A stretch of 20,043 nt of DNA from DATKQI01 sp035532755 (lineage in GTDB: Bacteria; Pseudomonadota; Alphaproteobacteria; Acetobacterales; Acetobacteraceae): assembly GCA_035532755.1 (NCBI GenBank), contig DATKQI010000185.1, positions 1-20,043 on the forward strand. Reading direction: 5' to 3'. Below the pieces are notes generated by a model. That model ran no database searches. It had not been told where the DNA came from and was given only the letters and a program-made list of their open reading frames with translations. The translations under genes were made by a program, and so were the position numbers. This document shows positions 14,577-20,043 of the stretch, one piece after another. The stretch's first letter is position 1, and each line of letters starts with the position of its first letter.

Positions 14577-16643
14577 ATGGGCTGGCGGATCGGCGTCGAT
14601 ATCGGCGGAACCTTCATCGACTTCTGCGCGCTCGACGACTCGACGCACCAGATGCACACGCTGAAGGTGCTGACCACACCGGATGAACCGGGGCGTGAGG
14701 TGATGGAGGGCATCAGCCTGCTCCAGGCGCGGCACGGCATGGATCCGTCCGCCGTGACCGGCTTCGTCCATGGCACCACGGTGGGCATCAACACAGTAAT
14801 CCAGCGCAAGGGCGCAGACCTTGCGCTGTTGACGAATACAGGATTCGAGGACGTGATTGAACTGGCCCGGTTACGCATGCCGGAGATGCACAGCCTGTTC
14901 TGCGCCCGCCCGGAACAGCTGATTCCGCGTGATCGGGTATTCGGCGTCGGCGGCCGCTTGCTGGCCGACGGCCGTGAGGAGACGCCGCTGGATGAGGAAG
15001 GCATTCGGAGCGCCGTCGCCATGGCCCGTGCGCGCGGCGCGCAGGGTGTGATCATCTCCTTCCTGCACGCCTACCGCAATCAGGCGCACGAGCAGGCCGC
15101 CAGGGCCATCGTGCGGAGCGAGGCGCCTGATCTGTTCGTGTTCTGCGCCGCCGAGATCTGGCCGGTGATCCGCGAATACGAACGCACCACCACGGGGATC
15201 CTGAACGGTTACGTCTATCCGCGCATCGACGCCTATCTCGACTCACTGGAGAACGCCCTGCGCAGGCGCGGGGTCCACGTCGCGCCGATGATCACCAAGT
15301 CGAACGGCGGCCTGATGAACGCGACGCTGGGACGAACCGCCTGCGTCAACATGCTGCTGTCCGGCACCGCTTCCGGCGTCATGGGCGCCGCGTTCCTTAC
15401 GCGGCAGGCCGGAGTGGCGAACGCGCTCACCCTGGATATCGGCGGCACCAGCGCCGACGTCGCGCTGATCATCGACCATCAGCCGCAGTTCGGCACCGGC
15501 GAGTTGATCGGCGAGTTCCCGCTCCATGTGCCGAGCGTCTCGGTGACCTCGATCGGCGCCGGCGGTGGTTCCATCGCCTCGGTGAACAGTTTTGGCATGC
15601 TGAGGGTGGGGCCGGAAAGCGCCGGCTCCGCCCCCGGCCCGGCCTGCTACGACCGCGGCGGGGAGCGCGCGACCATTACCGACGCCATGGTTGTCTGTGG
15701 TTTCCTCGGCCACGCGCCGCTCGCCTATCGCTCCGTAACGATGAACCGTGGCAGTGCGGAAGCAGCGGTGGGCCGCATTGCCGCACAGCTCGGACGGAGC
15801 ATGGAGGAGACAGCGGAGGCGATCATCCAGGTCTCCATCTCCTCGATGTTCGCCGAGGTGAACAAGCTGGTGGCGCGATACGGCGTCGATCCAGCCGAGT
15901 TCGCGCTCGTGCCCTTCGGCGGCGCCGGACCGATGATGGGCTGTCTGCTCGCGCGCGAGCTCGGCATGGACAAGGTGATGATCCCGCGTCGCCCAGGGGT
16001 GGTGAGCGCGCTGGGCGGATTGGTCGCCGAGGTGAAGAACGATTTCATCCGCACCCTGTTCGTGGGTGTGGACGCGGGCACCCTGCCCGAACTGCGCCGT
16101 GCGCTCACCGAGCTGCGTGCCCAGGCCGAGTGCTGGCTGCGATCGGATCAGGGCTTCCGGGGCGCCGGGGCCATCGGCATATCGGCCGACATGCGTTATC
16201 GTGGCCAGTCCTTCGAAATCGAGGTGCCGCTGGAAGAACGCTGGCTGACCGAGGGTGACCTCCCGGCCATGCGTGACGCGTTCCACCGCTGTCACACTGC
16301 GATCTACGATTTCGGCGACAACACAACCCCGATACAGCTTGTGAATCTCCGCATGGTGATCGCCGGGGCAACCGAACCGCCAGCCTTTACCAGGCAATCT
16401 CCGGTGACCGGCGCGCCGGAAGCGGAGTGCGAGGTGGAGGTCTGGCATGATGGCGGCCGGCGCACCGTGCCGCTGTACCACCGTGAGAAACTGCTGCACG
16501 GGCATCAACTCGACGGTCCCGCCGTGGTGGTGCAGGAAGATGCCACGATCTGCATTCCCGGCGGCTTTGCCGGCATGGTGGACGCACACGGCAATCTGCA
16601 CCTGCAGGCGCAGAACCAGGCAACGGCAACAAGAGCGCCATGA
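14577..16643 (+). CDS. hyuA: ATP-dependent hydantoinase/lactamase subunit A (HyuA/OplA type)
   Basis: This is a 688-residue hydantoinase A/oxoprolinase family protein. The N-terminal actin/ASKHA-type nucleotide-binding motif is IGVDIGGTFIDF (5-16), and a second phosphate-binding motif LDIGGTSADVALI lies near residue 285. GFVHGTTVGINTVIQRKGA (about 61-79) is the conserved HyuA_N block; SIGAGGGSIASV and FGGAGPM are further family blocks. The A and B subunits together use ATP to hydrolyse cyclic amides: N-methylhydantoin, 5-oxoproline, or lactams in the OplBA/caprolactamase branch. ATG at 14577 begins directly before the domain and has a modest GGGGA-like ribosome binding site; the frame is open upstream into lysR but without family sequence. 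It overlaps hyuB by 4 bp (ATGA). Separate A and B genes argue against a single-chain eukaryote-like 5-oxoprolinase. Confidence 0.93.
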   Translation: MGWRIGVDIGGTFIDFCALDDSTHQMHTLKVLTTPDEPGREVMEGISLLQARHGMDPSAVTGFVHGTTVGINTVIQRKGADLALLTNTGFEDVIELARLRMPEMHSLFCARPEQLIPRDRVFGVGGRLLADGREETPLDEEGIRSAVAMARARGAQGVIISFLHAYRNQAHEQAARAIVRSEAPDLFVFCAAEIWPVIREYERTTTGILNGYVYPRIDAYLDSLENALRRRGVHVAPMITKSNGGLMNATLGRTACVNMLLSGTASGVMGAAFLTRQAGVANALTLDIGGTSADVALIIDHQPQFGTGELIGEFPLHVPSVSVTSIGAGGGSIASVNSFGMLRVGPESAGSAPGPACYDRGGERATITDAMVVCGFLGHAPLAYRSVTMNRGSAEAAVGRIAAQLGRSMEETAEAIIQVSISSMFAEVNKLVARYGVDPAEFALVPFGGAGPMMGCLLARELGMDKVMIPRRPGVVSALGGLVAEVKNDFIRTLFVGVDAGTLPELRRALTELRAQAECWLRSDQGFRGAGAIGISADMRYRGQSFEIEVPLEERWLTEGDLPAMRDAFHRCHTAIYDFGDNTTPIQLVNLRMVIAGATEPPAFTRQSPVTGAPEAECEVEVWHDGGRRTVPLYHREKLLHGHQLDGPAVVVQEDATICIPGGFAGMVDAHGNLHLQAQNQATATRAP

Positions 16644-18622
16644 CAATGGACAAGGTCACGCTCCAGGTTTTCGCCAATCATGCGCGCGCTGCGGCGGAGA
16701 ACATGGCGTACACGCTGTACCGTACGGCGCACTCCACCTTCGTGAAGGAGACGGAGGATTTCACCGTTCAGCTCACGGATCCTGGCGGCAACGTCTTCGC
16801 TGTGCCGATGGATTTGGGGGCTACGTGGTACACGGGAATCTCCTACAGTGCGGCGATCGGCATGATCGCGGATTACGAACCTGGCGACATCGGCTTCACC
16901 AACGATCCCTACAGTGGCTTCCTGGCGACGCACGTACCCGACCTGCACATGTGGAAGCCGATTTTCCATGAAGGCGAGATCGTCGCCCATGCCTGCGGTC
17001 ACATCCACAATACCGACATGGGCGGCGCGGTGCCGGCGAGTCTGTCGCGCTCCCTTACCGAGATCCACCAGGAGGGCATCCGCTTCCCGCCCATGAAGAT
17101 GTATCGGCGCGGTGAGCTCAACGAGGAGGCGTTGAGGGTCATGCTGCTCAACGTACGCAAACCGGAGCAGAACCTCGGCGACCTCAAGGCTTTTGTCGGC
17201 GCACTGAACACCGGGGAACGCAAGGTGCGGGCGATGGTCGAGAAGTTCGGCGTGAAAGGGTTCCGTGACGGACAGGCCGGGCTGCTCGACTATGCCGAGC
17301 ATCAGGCGAGGGAGATCCTCAGCTCGGTCCCGGACGGCGAATATTTCTTCTCGGATTACGCCGACGAGGATTCCGTCGAGGGCAATCCCTGCCGCCTCGC
17401 GTTGACTTTGAAGATCGAGGGTAACAGCGCCCTTCTGGACTTCACTGGTACCGATCCACAGCTCACCTCCGCCCTGAATGTGCCGACAGGCGGTGCTCCG
17501 CGCCACACATTGCTGCTGGTTGGCATCTACTATGTCCTCTACACGCTCAATCCGCAGCTGCTGCTCAACGCGGGTCTGACGCGACCGTTCACCTGCATCA
17601 CGCCGGAGGGCACAGTGCTGAACCCTGTCTTCCCTGCCGCCGTGGGCATGCGCAGCCTGACCTGCGCGCGGCTGCGCAGCTTGATCTTCGGCGCCTTCAG
17701 CCTGGCGATCCCCGAGCGCATGCCCGCGGCACCTGCCGGCAGCAGCTCGATCATGAATGTCCGCACGGTTGATAACCGAACACAGCAAACCATCCTGGCG
17801 GCGGTAAATCCGGTTGTCGGCGGCGGCGGCGGCATGCCGCACCGGGACGGCACCAACGGCTCCGGCGCCGATGGCGCATATCTGAAGAACACGCCGGTCG
17901 AGATCACTGAGACAGAGGTGCCGATCCGAATCCTGCGCTACGGGCTGGTGCCGGATTCCGGCGGCGCCGGGCGCTGGCGCGGTGGGCTCGCGACGGCGCT
18001 GGACTTCCGCGTGTTTGCCCCCAACACCCACATCACCGCGCGCAACCGCGACCGTTGCCGCTTCCGCCCCTGGGGCACGCTAGGCGGGCATTGCGGCAAG
18101 CCGTCCGACTTCGTCCTCAATCCTGGCACGCCGCGTGAGCGTGTTCTTGGCAACGCCGACATCGTGACGCTGGACCCCGGCGACGTCATCCATATTCATT
18201 CTCCCGGCGGCGGCGGACGCGGCAGCCCGCTCGACCGGGAGCCGGAGTTGGTACTGCAGGATGTCCGTCGCGGCTATGTCTCCGTCGGCGCAGCTGAGGC
18301 GGAGTACGGTGTTGTGATCTTCGACGGCACTGTGAGCGGGCACGCGACAGCGGCGCGGCGCAACGAGCTAGGCAACGCGCAGACCGGCCGGCATTTCCAT
18401 TTCGGCGCCGAGCGCGACATCTTCGAGCAAGTCTGGACCCGCGATGCCTATGCGGCCATGACGGCGTTCCTCACCGCGCTGCCGATTCACTGGCGATTTT
18501 TCATGAAGACCAGGTTGTTCGAAATGGCTCGCCGGCTGGCGGCGGACGGGATCGCAGAACCGGTAGGCCAAGCCATCGGGCAGTTGCAGGCGGCCTATCC
18601 CGGCATCGCAGATTTAAGTTGA
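16640..18622 (+). CDS. hyuB: ATP-dependent hydantoinase/lactamase subunit B (HyuB/OplB type)
   Basis: This is a 660-residue hydantoinase B family protein, the partner of HyuA in a cytoplasmic complex. Family blocks in order are ENMAYTLYRTAHSTFVKETE (near the N-terminus), FTNDPYSGFLATHVPDLHMW, the metal/active-site-like HIHNTDMGG (His123, Asp126), QEGIRFPPMK, DSGGAGRWRGG and PGGGGRGSPLDREPELVLQD (about 521-540). After the last block about 120 residues remain, so the protein is rather long, although some relatives have a similar tail. ATG at 16640 overlaps the hyuA stop codon by 4 bp, which fixes the start and predicts coupled, equal synthesis. The gene ends 3 bp from the convergent Lrp-type regulator gene. 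Which cyclic amide is cleaved cannot be read from the sequence. Confidence 0.93.
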   Translation: MTMDKVTLQVFANHARAAAENMAYTLYRTAHSTFVKETEDFTVQLTDPGGNVFAVPMDLGATWYTGISYSAAIGMIADYEPGDIGFTNDPYSGFLATHVPDLHMWKPIFHEGEIVAHACGHIHNTDMGGAVPASLSRSLTEIHQEGIRFPPMKMYRRGELNEEALRVMLLNVRKPEQNLGDLKAFVGALNTGERKVRAMVEKFGVKGFRDGQAGLLDYAEHQAREILSSVPDGEYFFSDYADEDSVEGNPCRLALTLKIEGNSALLDFTGTDPQLTSALNVPTGGAPRHTLLLVGIYYVLYTLNPQLLLNAGLTRPFTCITPEGTVLNPVFPAAVGMRSLTCARLRSLIFGAFSLAIPERMPAAPAGSSSIMNVRTVDNRTQQTILAAVNPVVGGGGGMPHRDGTNGSGADGAYLKNTPVEITETEVPIRILRYGLVPDSGGAGRWRGGLATALDFRVFAPNTHITARNRDRCRFRPWGTLGGHCGKPSDFVLNPGTPRERVLGNADIVTLDPGDVIHIHSPGGGGRGSPLDREPELVLQDVRRGYVSVGAAEAEYGVVIFDGTVSGHATAARRNELGNAQTGRHFHFGAERDIFEQVWTRDAYAAMTAFLTALPIHWRFFMKTRLFEMARRLAADGIAEPVGQAIGQLQAAYPGIADLS

Positions 18623-18625
18623 GGA

Positions 18626-19123
18626 TCAGTCTCGCGACGAGAAGAATTTCTCCAAGGGGTAGTGCTGTTTCACAAAGATCGATTTGATCACGACATAGCT
18701 AAAGTATTTCTCGATGCCGATGCTCAGATCCAGCAGGCGCTCGATGGTTTCCTGGTAGTGCTGGACGTTGCGGGTCACGAACTTCAGCAGATAATCGTAG
18801 CCGCCGCTGACCAAGTGGCATTCGATGATCTCGTCCACTTTGCGCACGCAGGCCTCGAAGCGAGCGAAGTCGCTGGAGCGATGGTCCGACAGCGTAACCT
18901 CGGTGAAGATCAGCTGCATATCCCCCAGCTTCTGCATCTGGATATGCGCACCATAGCCGAGGATGTAGCCGGCCTGCTCCAGCCGCTTCACCCGTACTAG
19001 GCAGGGGCTGGCCGAAAGCCCCACCGCATCGGCGAGTTCCACGTTGGTCACCCGGCCGTTCTTTTGCAGATGCGACAGAATGCGCAAATCGATGCGATCC
19101 AGCTTCGGCATGCTGCTGATCAT
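18626..19123 (-). CDS. Lrp/AsnC-family transcriptional regulator
   Basis: This 165-residue regulator is of usual Lrp length. The N-terminal helix-turn-helix lies in LDRIDLRILSHLQKNGRVTN followed by VELADAVGLSASPCLVRVKR (about residues 8-47). The C-terminal RAM-type effector domain includes ECHLVSGGYDYLLKFVTRN. Lrp-type proteins form octamers or hexadecamers and sense amino acids, fitting a locus for amino-acid-like substrates. I chose ATG at 19123, since the frame upstream adds about 40 residues unlike the family; ATG at 19111 is another option. The gene lies 85 bp downstream of the ghrA-like gene on the same strand and converges on hyuB. Whether it regulates the hyuAB region or distant genes is unknown. 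Confidence 0.9.
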   Translation of the reverse strand: MISSMPKLDRIDLRILSHLQKNGRVTNVELADAVGLSASPCLVRVKRLEQAGYILGYGAHIQMQKLGDMQLIFTEVTLSDHRSSDFARFEACVRKVDEIIECHLVSGGYDYLLKFVTRNVQHYQETIERLLDLSIGIEKYFSYVVIKSIFVKQHYPLEKFFSSRD

Positions 19124-19208
19124 CGTGTGTTCCAGCTCATCTGAAGCCCCCGCGGGCGGCGATGTCACCACCGTTTGATGCGAGTGTAACGCGGCAGAGT
19201 TCCCACCC

Positions 19209-20043
19209 TCAATATCCGTGCACGCGGTCCACGAGCCCGACAAGCCTCTCGCCCCTGACGTGGCGGTGGATATTGGCGATGACCGCTTCAGCCCCGCTGT
19301 CAGGTTGGGTTGTGCTGGCGATATGTGGGGTCAGCCATATCCGGGGGTGCGACCAGAATGGACGGCCTTCGGGCAGCGGCTCAGGGTCCGCCACGTCCAA
19401 CACTGCTGCCGATATCCACCCGCTGCCCAGCGCGGCCAGCAGGTCCTCCGAGACCAGATGCGGCCCCCGCCCGGCATTGATCACCGCTGCCCCTTGGGGT
19501 AGCGCGGCAAACAAGCCGGCGTTCAAGATGCCGCGCGTCTCTGCGGTCAGCGGCAGCAGGCAGACCAGGATGTCGCATCCGGCCAGGAAGCCGGTGAGCG
19601 CGGCGGCTCCGGCGTGGCAAGACACGCCCGGCAGGTCTTGGTGAGACCGGCTCCAGCCCAGGAGTGGAAAGCCGAAGCCGCCCAGCCGTTCCAGGACCGC
19701 GCGGCCCAGCACGCCAAGCCCCATGACGCCGACCCGGCTGGCCTGAGCCGGCCGCACACGATCCGCCTTCCACTCGCCGCGGCGCTGCCGGTCCAGGTAG
19801 GCCGGCAGCCCGCGATGCAGCGCGAGCACCGCAAGCGTCACATACTCGACCATCCCCGCCACCAGTCCCGGCTCGATCATCCGTACCACCGGCAGGTTCG
19901 GGGGCAGGCCGGCGAGATCGAACTGATCCACGCCGGCGCCGATCGAGAACAGAAGTTCCAGGTTGCGGAAGCGCGCCAGATCCTCGGGCAGCGTCCAGGC
20001 CGCCATGAAGCGGATGTCCTCTTCGCGCCCTGTATCGGGCCAG
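19209..20043 (-). CDS. ghrA: D-2-hydroxyacid dehydrogenase, GhrA-like (5' end outside the window)
   Basis: A NAD(P)-dependent 2-hydroxyacid dehydrogenase, probably a glyoxylate/hydroxypyruvate reductase A, which reduces 2-oxo acids in the cytoplasm. About 277 residues are visible, and the frame stays open to the right edge with WPDTGREEDIRFMAAW, so the Met at 20006 is internal and some 25-30 N-terminal residues lie beyond the window. The nucleotide-binding motif is VGVMGLGVLGRAVLERL. The catalytic triad is visible as Arg in INAGRGPHLVSEDLL, Glu in DVADPEPLP and His in WLTPHIAS. EPGLVAGMVEYVTLAVLALH is a GhrA-type block. It lies upstream of the Lrp-type regulator on the same strand. A role in clearing glyoxylate or another oxo acid from the neighbouring dehydrogenases is inference. 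Confidence 0.88.
   Translation of the reverse strand, partial: WPDTGREEDIRFMAAWTLPEDLARFRNLELLFSIGAGVDQFDLAGLPPNLPVVRMIEPGLVAGMVEYVTLAVLALHRGLPAYLDRQRRGEWKADRVRPAQASRVGVMGLGVLGRAVLERLGGFGFPLLGWSRSHQDLPGVSCHAGAAALTGFLAGCDILVCLLPLTAETRGILNAGLFAALPQGAAVINAGRGPHLVSEDLLAALGSGWISAAVLDVADPEPLPEGRPFWSHPRIWLTPHIASTTQPDSGAEAVIANIHRHVRGERLVGLVDRVHGY

Noticed and set aside
13838..15055. 405-residue minus-strand frame spanning lysR and hyuA
   Set aside because: It covers two well-supported plus-strand genes and the regulatory gap, with no domain similarity that I recognise.
15243..16646. 467-residue open frame antisense to hyuA
   Set aside because: It mirrors hyuA codons in GC-rich DNA, shows no domain, is His/Arg-rich and low in family-like blocks, and lies wholly within a confident gene.
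16505..18031. 508-residue open frame antisense to hyuB
   Set aside because: Its composition (many Arg, His and Gln residues) is typical of reverse-frame translation of a GC-rich gene; no recognisable motif and no ribosome binding site context.
14577..18622. 5-oxoprolinase as a firm call for hyuAB
   Set aside because: The family includes N-methylhydantoinases, 5-oxoprolinases, lactamases and acetone carboxylase-like enzymes; nothing visible in the sequence separates them.
1..20043. CRISPR arrays, tRNA or rRNA genes, riboswitches, toxin-antitoxin or anti-phage systems
   Set aside because: No regularly spaced repeats, tRNA-like cloverleaf, rRNA-like conserved stretch or defence-type domain was seen on either strand.

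Overview
The window looks like an accessory metabolic region of a GC-rich alphaproteobacterium-like chromosome or large plasmid. The taxon is only suggested, by strong GC bias at third codon positions, the style of the insertion-sequence and integrase remnants, and the gene families present. I recognise no rRNA, tRNA, CRISPR array or replication origin. Nearly all the sequence is protein coding, in short operons with 4-bp start/stop overlaps.

Layout. (1) 1-548 is mobile-element debris: C-terminal pieces of an IS30-type transposase, an IS481-type transposase and a tyrosine recombinase, joined end to end, with the last one frameshifted. (2) 564-5893 (minus) is a complete four-gene Opp/Dpp-type ABC importer: Tat-signal binding protein, two permeases and a fused double ATPase. 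(3) 6059-7814 holds two divergent HAD-superfamily hydrolases; the second is followed by a PuuB-like FAD amine oxidase (7846-9123, plus). (4) 9137-13437 (minus) holds a heterotrimeric amine dehydrogenase of the HcnABC/opine oxidase/D-hydroxyproline dehydrogenase type ([2Fe-2S] subunit, FAD/NAD-fold plus BFD-type [2Fe-2S] subunit, DAO subunit), followed by a class III GABA-type aminotransferase. (5) 13547-18622 (plus) holds a LysR regulator and an ATP-dependent hydantoinase/lactamase pair, hyuA-hyuB. (6) 18626-20043 (minus) holds an Lrp/AsnC regulator and a GhrA-like 2-hydroxyacid dehydrogenase that runs off the window.

How it may work together. The families present suggest uptake and breakdown of a nitrogen compound such as a lactam, hydantoin, opine or N-substituted amino acid. 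The importer would bring it in, HyuAB would open a cyclic amide at the cost of ATP, the FAD/Fe-S dehydrogenase and the PuuB-like oxidase would oxidise amines, the aminotransferase would deaminate an omega-amino acid, and GhrA would reduce a glyoxylate-like product. The best direct evidence for linkage is a pair of near-identical LysR-type T-N11-A boxes. ATAAG-N5-CCTAT lies between lysR and the [2Fe-2S] subunit gene, and ATAAG-N5-CTTAT lies between lysR and hyuA. Both sit about 76-80 nt upstream of the target start codon. This implies one regulator controlling both the ring-opening enzyme and the dehydrogenase. The actual substrate cannot be read from the sequence.
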